A stretch of 7,734 nucleotides of DNA from assembly GCA_003649665.1 (NCBI GenBank), contig QMSL01000060.1, positions 1-7,734 of the forward strand, read 5' to 3'. Below are positions 1-5,651 of the stretch, one piece after another (position 1 is the first letter of the stretch; every line of letters starts with the position of its first letter). Below the pieces are notes generated by a model. It made no database searches. It worked only from the letters and a program-made list of their open reading frames with translations, and was not told the origin of the DNA. The stretch comes from Thermoprotei archaeon. Its GTDB lineage: Archaea > Thermoproteota > Thermoprotei > QMSL01 > B3-G16. The position numbers were made by a program, and so were the translations under genes.

Positions 1-180
1 ACTCTTGATATGGCTCGACGACTTGAGAGGATTTTAAAGATAAAGCTTTTAGAACCAGTTGGAGAAAGCACGTACTCGTATTCTGAGGCTCCATCGAGAA
101 GATTCTCCCTAACTTTAGGCGATATCGTTATTATTAGAGATAGAAGGGAGAAGGAGAAAGAAAAGAGTGATACAATATGA
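1..180 (+). CDS. Multiprotein bridging factor aMBF1, C-terminal end (5' truncated by window)
   Basis: The first 59 codons read in frame 1 to a TGA at 178-180; the start lies outside the window. The visible peptide has an amphipathic stretch (MARRLERILKIKLLEPV) followed by a tail with SLTLGDIVIIRDRRE, which I recognise as the end of the archaeal multiprotein bridging factor 1 family: the last helix of the cro-type helix-turn-helix and the conserved short C-terminal motif. In full-length members a zinc ribbon precedes the helix-turn-helix; neither is visible here. aMBF1 is a transcription-associated protein in archaea, also reported to contact the small ribosomal subunit. Its stop overlaps the HflX start as ATGA (4 bp), and the same HflX/Trm56/TFE company is known for this family in Thermoproteota, which supports the call. 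The tail ends in a charged Lys/Glu/Arg run. The operon promoter must lie upstream of the window. Confidence 0.8.
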   Translation, partial: TLDMARRLERILKIKLLEPVGESTYSYSEAPSRRFSLTLGDIVIIRDRREKEKEKSDTI

Positions 181-1481
181 AGGATAGGGAAGGAGAGAGA
201 GTTATCTTAGTCGGGCGTATAGATTCCCAGTTACCGCGTATAAATATTGGGGAATTTAAGGCATTAGCAGAGGCAGCGGGATATAAAGTAGTAGGGATTT
301 TAATCCAAAAGAGATATCCTGACTCAAGGTTTAACATAGGCTCTGGTAAGGTTAAGGAATTGAAGGAACTGATAAGTAAGTTAAATGCTGAGAAGGTGAT
401 ATTCTATAATCAGCTTAGTCCCAATCAGGTCTTTAACCTGCAAGAGGAACTTGGAGTTGATGTGATTGATCGCTTCCAGTTAATATTAGAGATATTCGCT
501 AGGCATGCAGGATCAAAAGAAGCTAAGCTTCAGATAGAACTGGCTAAGCTGAAGTACGAGCTACCGCGGATACGGGAGCTTGTCAGGAGAGCCAGGATGA
601 AGGAGTTACCAGGCATATCTCGTGGACCTGGAGGATATCAAGTGGACGTGTACTATCGTGCTGTAAGAAGGAGGATAGCTCATATAATGAGAGAACTAGA
701 GAAAATAAGAAAACAAAAGCAGATACAGCGTAAAGCACGATTCACGCTTGGGATACCTCTCGTCGTTCTAACGGGATATACAAATGCTGGCAAGACTACG
801 TTATTCAATAGATTAGCAAGGGAATCTAAAATTGTAAGTTCAGCACCATTTTCAACATTATCCACGACTACGAGATTGATAAACTTTAAGGGATACAAGT
901 TTCTGCTCTCGGATACAATAGGGTTCATCGAGGATCTTCCACCCCTGCTCATAGAGGCGTTTTACACGACATTAGAGGAATTAATATATGCAGACCTAAT
1001 CCTCTTAGTTGTGGATATAAGTGAAGAAATAGATGAAATTAAACGTAAAATAGATGCCTCCATGAAGATTTTAAGCGAAATAGGAGTCTTAGGGAAACCC
1101 ATTATACTAGTTCTTAATAAGATAGATAAGATCTCTAATGGGGAACTCATAGAGAGAGTGGAGAAAGTGTTACCGAACTTTAAGTATAGAGTTGCCATAT
1201 CTGCTACAAAGGGATACAACATTGATAGGTTATGTGAGATTATGGTTAAACTCCTGCCCAAAGTACGCATATTTAAGGTCGCACTCCCTGTTGAGAAACT
1301 CCCCATAGTTTTCAGTAAGTTTAATAAGTTGAGGATGAGGGTGATAGATATAAGGGATAGAGCGTTAATAGAACTAGAGGTACCTCATGCCTTAATGGAT
1401 CATGTACAAAACTATATAAGTGGGCTAGGAGGGCATATTTTAGCTCATGCCACGAGTGGTAGTGTTACGGATGGGACATAG
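177..1481 (+). CDS. hflX: GTPase HflX
   Basis: A 434-residue ribosome-associated GTPase of the HflX family, which binds the large ribosomal subunit and in bacteria splits stalled or heat-damaged ribosomes. The N-terminal HflX domain (about 1-190) contains the family glycine motif SRGPGGYQ (around 148-155) and a basic helical linker. The Ras-like G domain follows, with all motifs visible: G1 GYTNAGKT (200-207), a TTT-containing switch I (about 229-231), G3 DTIGF (246-250), G4 NKID (314-317) and G5 SAT (342-344). A short C-terminal segment (about 370-434) follows. I chose the ATG at 177 because it forms an ATGA overlap with the upstream aMBF1 stop and has a GTGAT element 5 nt upstream. The 3' end runs 35 bp into Trm56. 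Length is typical for HflX with an ordinary C-terminal extension. Regulation is presumably by the upstream operon promoter and translational coupling. The assignment is firm; a role in ribosome rescue is inferred from bacterial homologues. Confidence 0.95.
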   Translation: MKDREGERVILVGRIDSQLPRINIGEFKALAEAAGYKVVGILIQKRYPDSRFNIGSGKVKELKELISKLNAEKVIFYNQLSPNQVFNLQEELGVDVIDRFQLILEIFARHAGSKEAKLQIELAKLKYELPRIRELVRRARMKELPGISRGPGGYQVDVYYRAVRRRIAHIMRELEKIRKQKQIQRKARFTLGIPLVVLTGYTNAGKTTLFNRLARESKIVSSAPFSTLSTTTRLINFKGYKFLLSDTIGFIEDLPPLLIEAFYTTLEELIYADLILLVVDISEEIDEIKRKIDASMKILSEIGVLGKPIILVLNKIDKISNGELIERVEKVLPNFKYRVAISATKGYNIDRLCEIMVKLLPKVRIFKVALPVEKLPIVFSKFNKLRMRVIDIRDRALIELEVPHALMDHVQNYISGLGGHILAHATSGSVTDGT

Positions 1482-2028
1482 GCCTGAACGAGATAAAAGG
1501 ATAAGTACACACGTAGCGCTTATAGCTAGAGCCTTTGGAGCAGATGGTATAATATTCTCAGATGTCATCGATGAAAGACTTTACAGGAAGGTAATGGACG
1601 TCGTGAAGCGATGGGGAGGACCATTTTTCATAGAGATGGGGAAGCCATGGAGACAAATAATACGTGAATGGAAGGAAAAGGGAGGTATTGTAGTTCATCT
1701 TACCATGTACGGGGAAAATATTGAAGGAAGTGATGTATTAGATAAAATAAAGAAGGAGAACAAGGATATATTGGTAATAGTGGGGGCGGAGAAAGTTCCA
1801 AGAGAAGTCTATGAGTTGGCTGATTATAACGTCGCTATAGGCAACCAACCACATAGCGAGTGTGCAGCTTTAGCGGTCTTCCTAGATAGATTCTTCGAGG
1901 GAAAAGAATTATTAAAAGAGTTCTCTAATCCTGAAATAAAAATAATACCCTCAAAGAGAGGAAAGAAGGTAGTCCGTCTTTCAGATAATAAGAAAAGTAG
2001 TGAGAGTAAAGGCGATAAGCATGCCTGA
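1447..2028 (+). CDS. tRNA (cytidine(56)-2'-O)-methyltransferase Trm56
   Basis: A 193-residue SPOUT-class RNA methyltransferase. The family 2'-O-methylates C56 in the T-loop of archaeal tRNAs using S-adenosylmethionine. The N-terminus (LRMGHRPERDKRISTHV, from residue 7) is diagnostic for Trm56, and the knotted C-terminal SAM-binding part is seen as GAEKVP (113-118) and GNQPHSECAALAVFLDR (from about residue 132, N133-E138 in its core). The last 25 residues are a charged Lys/Ser-rich tail without recognisable motif. I chose the ATG at 1447 because it leaves the seven-residue lead expected before LRMGHRPERD; it overlaps the end of HflX by 35 bp, and a GGAGGG element (1428-1433) lies 13 nt upstream, rather far. 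Downstream it overlaps TFE. Family members are about the same length, so it looks complete. Some archaea replace this enzyme by a C/D guide RNA; this organism apparently uses the protein. Confidence 0.95.
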   Translation: MPRVVVLRMGHRPERDKRISTHVALIARAFGADGIIFSDVIDERLYRKVMDVVKRWGGPFFIEMGKPWRQIIREWKEKGGIVVHLTMYGENIEGSDVLDKIKKENKDILVIVGAEKVPREVYELADYNVAIGNQPHSECAALAVFLDRFFEGKELLKEFSNPEIKIIPSKRGKKVVRLSDNKKSSESKGDKHA

Positions 2029-2533
2029 GAATGTAATTAAACTTGTCCAAATGCTCTTCGGCGAGACACACGCTAAGGTAGTTAAGGTAATGCTTGAGGA
2101 TAGTAATAGAGAGTTGAGGGATGAGGAGATAGCTAGAAGGCTTGGAATGAGAATTAACGATGTAAGGAGAGTATTGTATCAACTTCACAATAATCAGATT
2201 GTATCGTACAGGAAGGTTATGGATCCAAATACGAGGTGGTATACTTATTTCTGGAAGCTAAATGTCAATAACATATATGCGCTAATAAGGAGAAGGAAGA
2301 GGCGAGTCTTAGAGATACTTAAGCAAAGACTAGAATATGAGAGGGCAAATACTTTCTTCAAATGTACTAGTGGTAAAGGATGCCCAGTGGTAACGTTTGA
2401 TGTAGCTATGGAGCACTATTTTCGATGTCCAGTATGTGGTGCCCCTCTCGAGCAATTTGATAACAGTAAGATTATAAGGTTCCTAGAGAAAGAGATAGCT
2501 AAGCTTGAGGAGGAATTGAGTGAAAATGTATAA
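2021..2533 (+). CDS. tfe: Transcription factor E, alpha subunit (TFE/TFIIE-alpha)
   Basis: A 170-residue general transcription factor that binds RNA polymerase clamp and stalk, helping open the promoter and stabilise the bubble. Order: an extended winged helix (about 1-95, with DEEIARRLGMRINDVRRVLYQL as the recognition region), a basic helix/linker (RRRKRRVLEILKQRLEYERANTFF), a zinc ribbon with cysteines 115, 121, 136 and 139, and a C-terminal acidic coiled-coil tail (FLEKEIAKLEEELSE). The N-terminal half of the zinc ribbon has spacing C-x5-C instead of the usual C-x2-C; the second half is a normal CPVCG. Start choice: ATG at 2021 gives the usual short lead before the winged helix and overlaps Trm56 by 8 bp. 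An in-frame GTG at 2000 would add seven residues (VRVKAIS); neither has a strong ribosome-binding site, so the start is uncertain by that much. Position after Trm56 fits the conserved archaeal operon. Confidence 0.93.
   Translation: MPENVIKLVQMLFGETHAKVVKVMLEDSNRELRDEEIARRLGMRINDVRRVLYQLHNNQIVSYRKVMDPNTRWYTYFWKLNVNNIYALIRRRKRRVLEILKQRLEYERANTFFKCTSGKGCPVVTFDVAMEHYFRCPVCGAPLEQFDNSKIIRFLEKEIAKLEEELSENV
2507..2513 (+). promoter_or_regulatory. Shine-Dalgarno site that decides the methyltransferase start
   Basis: GAGGAGG lies inside the 3' end of TFE, 6 nt before the GTG at 2520 and 12 nt before an in-frame ATG at 2526. The spacing favours the GTG as the start of the cytosine methyltransferase. 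It is the strongest ribosome-binding site in the left operon, suggesting the methyltransferase is translated efficiently despite its non-ATG start and 14-bp overlap with TFE. Confidence 0.55.
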
Positions 2534-3488
2534 GGTTATAGATTTATTCGCGGGAGCAGGAGGGTTTTCAAGAGGGTTCAAGGAAGAATCGTTCAAGATC
2601 ATAGGCGCAATAGAAAACTTTAAGCCCGTGGCTGAGGCCTATTCTACTAACTTTCCAGAAACGAAGATAGTAGTAGACGATATAAAAAACGTTGATGCTC
2701 TTGAATTCATCGACTATATAGGAGATGAACCGGATGTCATAATAGGAGGACCGCCATGCGAACCGTTTACTAGAGCTAATGCACGTAGATATCCAAATCC
2801 GTTAGATAGATTGTATAAGGATCCCATAGGAAGACTTGTACTTCACTTTATAAGATTCGTAGCGGATATACAGCCAAAAGTATTCGTGATGGAAAATGTA
2901 CCGGGGATACTTGAGGGCGAATTAGCGGAGGCTTTAAGGAAGGAGTTTAAGAGAGTTGGTTATGAAAGGATATACTTCAATAAGCTTCGAGCTGAAGATT
3001 ATGGTACGCCATCAAGAAGACTACGCGTATTCATATCCAATATCCCTATAAGACCGCCTAAAGTTAAGCGTAAAATTAGAGTTATTGATGCTATAGGGGA
3101 TCTTCCAGAGCCAGATGATATACATGATATACCCAATCACGAATACGTACCGCTGTCTCCTAGAAAATTGAAGAAGATAAGGAGATTAAAATGGGGACAA
3201 GCACTAATACATTATGGAGGTGCTGAACATAGGGTATATACAAATTTCGTACGGCTACATCCTTACAAGTTAGCGCCTACGGTCATGGGTTCATCTAGGT
3301 TTATACATCCATTTCGAGATAGACTTCTTACCGTAAGGGAACACGCAAGACTTATGGGCTTTCCCGATGATCACATATTTATTGGAGGACGAGATGTACA
3401 ATTTAACGAAGTTGGTGAGGCCGTTCCAGTACCTCTTGCAAGAGCCATAGCTAGGGAAGTTAAGAAATACCTAGATTCACATGGATAA
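2520..3488 (+). CDS. DNA (cytosine-5-)-methyltransferase, orphan
   Basis: A 322-residue C5 cytosine methyltransferase: transfers methyl from S-adenosylmethionine to carbon 5 of cytosine through a covalent cysteine intermediate. Motifs appear in canonical order: motif I DLFAGAGGFSRGF (8-20), motif IV GGPPCEPF with catalytic Cys80, motif VI ENVPG (125-129, Glu125 catalytic), motif VIII SRRLR (165-169), a roughly 100-residue target-recognition region, motif IX TVREHARLMGFPD (from 271), and motif X VGEAVPVPLARAIA (from 298). Variations: PPCEPF in place of the common PPCQ, and GEAVPVP in place of GNAVPP. It looks complete and active, with a short recognition domain. The GTG start is supported by GAGGAGG 6 nt upstream; it overlaps TFE by 14 bp, so it belongs to the aMBF1-HflX-Trm56-TFE transcript. 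No endonuclease gene is adjacent, so it is an orphan here. The PPCxPFTR wording also occurs in Dnmt2-type tRNA methylases, but I do not see the Dnmt2-specific CFT motif; DNA is the more likely substrate. Confidence 0.92.
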   Translation: MKMYKVIDLFAGAGGFSRGFKEESFKIIGAIENFKPVAEAYSTNFPETKIVVDDIKNVDALEFIDYIGDEPDVIIGGPPCEPFTRANARRYPNPLDRLYKDPIGRLVLHFIRFVADIQPKVFVMENVPGILEGELAEALRKEFKRVGYERIYFNKLRAEDYGTPSRRLRVFISNIPIRPPKVKRKIRVIDAIGDLPEPDDIHDIPNHEYVPLSPRKLKKIRRLKWGQALIHYGGAEHRVYTNFVRLHPYKLAPTVMGSSRFIHPFRDRLLTVREHARLMGFPDDHIFIGGRDVQFNEVGEAVPVPLARAIAREVKKYLDSHG

Positions 3489-3496
3489 GAGAGATA

Positions 3497-3515
3497 GGAA
3501 ATAGGTTTCCATTTT
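3497..3515 (+). terminator. Possible terminator of the left operon (weak)
   Basis: Nine bases after the methyltransferase stop, GGAAA (3497-3501) and TTTCC (3506-3510) can pair around a 4-nt loop, followed by ATTTT (3511-3515). Archaeal termination relies mainly on T-tracts, and this one is only four T long, so this is a weak candidate; it is placed correctly between the operon end and the next promoter. Confidence 0.25.
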
Positions 3516-3525
3516 AGCATTAGCA
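3514..3525 (+). repeat. Direct repeat copy 1 (TTAGCATTAGCA)
   Basis: This 12-base word recurs at 3580-3591 as TTAGCATTGGCA, 11 of 12 identical, with a 66-bp period. Both copies are in the 122-bp gap ahead of the oxidoreductase gene. Could be a regulator-binding site pair or chance in AT-rich DNA. Confidence 0.3.
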
Positions 3526-3570
3526 AGATCTGCTTTCGTTCGAACAATATGCCATTGATAGCATGTAATT

Positions 3571-3580
3571 GTTATATACT
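3571..3580 (+). promoter_or_regulatory. TATA box of the Gfo/Idh/MocA gene
   Basis: GTTATATACT is the best TATA-like element in the gap and sits about 31-40 nt before the GTG at 3611. With the usual archaeal spacing of roughly 25 nt, transcription would start near 3600, giving a leader of about 10 nt that just includes the GGTGAT ribosome-binding site at 3602-3607. The promoter means this gene is a separate unit from the upstream operon. Confidence 0.5.
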
Positions 3581-3591
3581 TAGCATTGGCA
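3580..3591 (+). repeat. Direct repeat copy 2 (TTAGCATTGGCA)
   Basis: Second copy of the 12-base word at 3514-3525. This copy abuts the TATA box and lies between it and the predicted transcription start, a place where a bound repressor would block polymerase. Functional role is inference only. Confidence 0.3.
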
Positions 3592-3610
3592 CATTCATAA
3601 CGGTGATAGA

Positions 3611-4600
3611 GTGAAGGTGAGAGTCGGATTCATAGGCTGTGGTAGTATAGCAAAGGCTCATGTAGAACGACTTGTGAAAATGAATGATGTAGAACTTGTA
3701 GCCTTTTGCGATATCGCTATAGAAAGAGCAAGGGAATTTGCCCGTAAATATGGCGGTAAGGCGTATCAGGATTATCATGAAATGCTTGATAAAGAAAAAC
3801 TTGATGCCTGTTTCATATGCATACCTCCCTTTAGCCATAATGATCAGGAGATACTATGTGCTGAAAAGGGAATACATTTCTTTGTTGAAAAGCCAGTAGC
3901 ACTTACATTGGAGAAGGCAGTTGAGATATTAAAAGCTGTTAAGAAGGCAGGTATAATAACGCAAGTCGGCTATGTATTGAGATTTATGGATTCCTTCAGA
4001 AAAGCACGAAAAATACTTCATGAGAAAGGAGGGAGAATAGCTCTATTTGAGGCATGGCGATATGGTGGAGTTGTTGGAGAGAAAAAGCATTGGTGGAGAC
4101 GAAAGGAACTAAGCGGTGGTCAACTTGTAGAGCAATCCACTCATCAAGTAGACCTTGCTAGATGGTTCTTAAACGACGATGTAGAACTAGTGTTTGCCTC
4201 ATTTGAGACGCAACTATTAAACGACCTCCCAGATTTTAACATAGAGTCAGCGTCCATAGTGAATATGGTATTTAAGTCAAAAGCAATAGGCGTAGTGACG
4301 AGTACTTGTGCTGCTCAACCAGCAGGAATGACTACTGGTTTCAGAGTGGTATCTAGACATATTCAAATAGTTGCTAGCGGAAGGGAATGTAAAGTCATAG
4401 AAGGAGATAAAGTAGAAGTGCTTAAGCCAAGCGTTGATCCATTCTTTGAGGAGGATAGGCATTTCATAGAATGCATTAAGAGAGGAGAGGAAACAGAAGT
4501 TCCATATATAGAGGGAGTGAAAACGTTAGAGGTAACAATAGCAGCAGCGAGGTCAGCTGAGAGAGGAGAAGCATTAAGATTGCCACTAATACCCTATTGA
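3611..4600 (+). CDS. Gfo/Idh/MocA-family NAD(P)-dependent oxidoreductase
   Basis: A 329-residue cytosolic dehydrogenase of the Gfo/Idh/MocA family, which oxidises or reduces sugars, inositols and related polyols with NAD(P). The N-terminal Rossmann fold shows GFIGCGSIAKAH (Gly9-x-Gly11 near the start), and the family EKP motif is at 93-95 (Lys94 catalytic). The C-terminal alpha/beta domain contains SGGQLVEQSTHQVDLARW with His178 and Asp181 at the usual active-site positions. Length is normal and nothing is broken. Start: GTG at 3611 with GGTGAT at 3602-3607; a second GTG six bases on (3617) would cost two residues and fits the Rossmann lead slightly less well. It has its own TATA box, no partner sugar genes nearby, and converges on the next gene with a 26-bp gap; a T-rich stretch at 4628-4645 may end its transcript. 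The substrate cannot be read from the sequence. Confidence 0.9.
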   Translation: MKVRVGFIGCGSIAKAHVERLVKMNDVELVAFCDIAIERAREFARKYGGKAYQDYHEMLDKEKLDACFICIPPFSHNDQEILCAEKGIHFFVEKPVALTLEKAVEILKAVKKAGIITQVGYVLRFMDSFRKARKILHEKGGRIALFEAWRYGGVVGEKKHWWRRKELSGGQLVEQSTHQVDLARWFLNDDVELVFASFETQLLNDLPDFNIESASIVNMVFKSKAIGVVTSTCAAQPAGMTTGFRVVSRHIQIVASGRECKVIEGDKVEVLKPSVDPFFEEDRHFIECIKRGEETEVPYIEGVKTLEVTIAAARSAERGEALRLPLIPY

Positions 4601-4626
4601 GGAGGATGTTAAAGGTAACATAAGAG

Positions 4627-5484
4627 CTATTTATTATTGCATTTAAGTACTAATGTCCTATAACATGAGTCTACCCTTACAATACATGAGACCTCTACAG
4701 AACATGTTTTCTCCTCAAGCATAACAGAGACTATATGGCCATTCTCTTCTAATATCCGCTGTTCTAGATCACGAAAAGATGGAATACAACAACCCATCTC
4801 AGAGGATATTAACTTCCTGGAATCCTCCAATGCATTCATACAGTCTTCCTTACCAATTTTACGCCTTCTGAGCTCAACGAGCTTTTCGAAAACACCCTTG
4901 GCATATTCGGGTAAAAAACTCTTTACTTCATCATCAGATATAGGGAAGCTATTGGCATCAACACCCTTGAGACACGCTTTATATCGGACCATGTGTCTCA
5001 CTGCATGATATGCATGTGAGATAGCCTCTCGATATAGTTGAGCAAAGTACTTTTCAAGACCTAATCCTAATGCCACGAAGGTAGAGTGTCTCAGAATTCT
5101 CAAAGTACGTTCCGTAACTTTAGGTTTTATCGTAGATATTAAGGTAGAAAACGTTCCATCATCTACAAGCACCTTGGTATATTTATATAGCATAAATGCG
5201 AGAGGGTGACCGCTCTCAAAAATCTTACGTACATCATCAAGGCTCATAATCGTTATACTAACTTCAGCACCGTGAACCTCAAATCCATAATGAGGTATCC
5301 TTGGCCTCTTCCGAGTTATGACTAAAACATCTATATCACTAACATCCTTAACAAAATCTTTAAGTCTAGCAGCAGATCCGAAAACAACTACCGACCTTAC
5401 ATCACCAAAGGCACTTAAAGCAGATACCATATCCTTTAAACTGGTAAACACCTTACGTAGGAACTCTTCCGTCATCGTGCACAT
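4627..5484 (-). CDS. Nucleotidyltransferase (MNT) domain fused to a HEPN-like domain
   Basis: A 285-residue two-domain protein. Residues 28-110 form a minimal nucleotidyltransferase of the DNA polymerase beta superfamily: VVVFGSAAR (GS at 36-37), then DVSDID with metal-binding Asp50 and Asp52, and a plausible third acid at Glu74. Residues about 125-230 are helical and resemble HEPN domains, particularly YREAISHAYHAVRHMVRY (151-168), which contains R152-x4-H157, matching the Rx4-6H ribonuclease-type motif. The last 45 residues look beta-rich and carry four cysteines (261, 267, 274, 282) after a CC pair (232-233); I do not recognise this part. Separate MNT and HEPN genes commonly form toxin-antitoxin pairs in which MNT AMPylates the HEPN RNase; a fused form could be self-regulated or simply a nucleotidyltransferase with a helical partner domain. 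Start ATG at 5484; an in-frame ATG at 5475 (residue 4) is possible and better spaced from the TATA box. The transcript may be leaderless. Confidence 0.75.
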   Translation of the reverse strand: MCTMTEEFLRKVFTSLKDMVSALSAFGDVRSVVVFGSAARLKDFVKDVSDIDVLVITRKRPRIPHYGFEVHGAEVSITIMSLDDVRKIFESGHPLAFMLYKYTKVLVDDGTFSTLISTIKPKVTERTLRILRHSTFVALGLGLEKYFAQLYREAISHAYHAVRHMVRYKACLKGVDANSFPISDDEVKSFLPEYAKGVFEKLVELRRRKIGKEDCMNALEDSRKLISSEMGCCIPSFRDLEQRILEENGHIVSVMLEEKTCSVEVSCIVRVDSCYRTLVLKCNNK

Positions 5485-5500
5485 TCATCATACTTCTAGC

Positions 5501-5510
5501 TAATATAGAT
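5501..5510 (-). promoter_or_regulatory. TATA box of the MNT-HEPN gene
   Basis: On the minus strand this reads ATCTATATTA, ending 17 nt before the ATG at 5484 and 26 nt before the ATG at 5475. Initiation about 25 nt downstream would fall on or next to these ATGs, implying a leaderless or nearly leaderless mRNA, common in Thermoproteota for first genes. No GGAGG or GGTGA element precedes either ATG, in agreement. Confidence 0.4.
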
Positions 5511-5571
5511 TGCTGAAGTTGGACAGGATTAACATAGGGTTCGAAAAATTATTATCCTTAGCGTGAGGCTG

Positions 5572-5581
5572 AGCTATAGCT
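5572..5581. repeat. Perfect palindrome AGCTATAGCT
   Basis: A 10-bp perfect palindrome in the gap between the aminopeptidase and MNT-HEPN genes. It is bracketed by AGCGT (5560-5564) and ACGCT (5590-5594), which are complementary to each other. Possible protein-binding site; short enough to be chance. Confidence 0.3.
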
Positions 5582-5604
5582 TATATCTAACGCTTATACT
5601 CGCT

Positions 5605-5630
5605 TTGCGTGAAACGTCTCTTTCACGCAA
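5605..5630. repeat. Perfect inverted repeat / hairpin, 10-bp stem, 6-nt loop
   Basis: TTGCGTGAAA (5605-5614) and TTTCACGCAA (5621-5630) are exact reverse complements around CGTCTC. It lies 22-47 nt past the stop of the minus-strand aminopeptidase gene and about 120 nt upstream of the next minus-strand start. No T-tract follows on the minus strand (AGCGAGTATAAG), so a bacterial-type intrinsic terminator is not well supported. It could be a mRNA 3' structure, an RNA-processing site or a dimeric repressor operator. The surrounding 5485-5651 gap holds no open frame I can support. Confidence 0.6.
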
Positions 5631-5651
5631 TGGAACGCATAGTGAATTCAA

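Noticed and set aside
680..1306. Two minus-strand open frames inside hflX
   Set aside because: They lie opposite the conserved G domain of HflX and show no recognisable motifs.
3538..3545. GTTCGAAC, also like a tRNA T-arm, in the 3489-3610 gap
   Set aside because: An 8-bp palindrome only; no cloverleaf can be drawn and the gap is mostly promoter.
2520..4600. A restriction-modification system built on the methyltransferase
   Set aside because: The next gene is a clear Gfo/Idh/MocA oxidoreductase with its own promoter, and the preceding gene is TFE; no nuclease motif is seen beside it.
4601..4623. GGAGG followed at once by ATG and a five-codon open frame (MLKVT)
   Set aside because: There is no spacer between the GGAGG and the ATG, so it could not work as a normal start, and the peptide is too short to support.
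5485..5491. ATGATGA on the minus strand, matching box C of a C/D guide RNA
   Set aside because: No CTGA box D at a suitable distance downstream and no terminal stem; it is simply the run-up to the ATG of the MNT-HEPN gene.
5537..5545. GGGTTCGAA resembling a tRNA T-loop
   Set aside because: The flanks do not pair as a T-stem (GG before, AAATT after), and no acceptor, D or anticodon arms can be formed around it.
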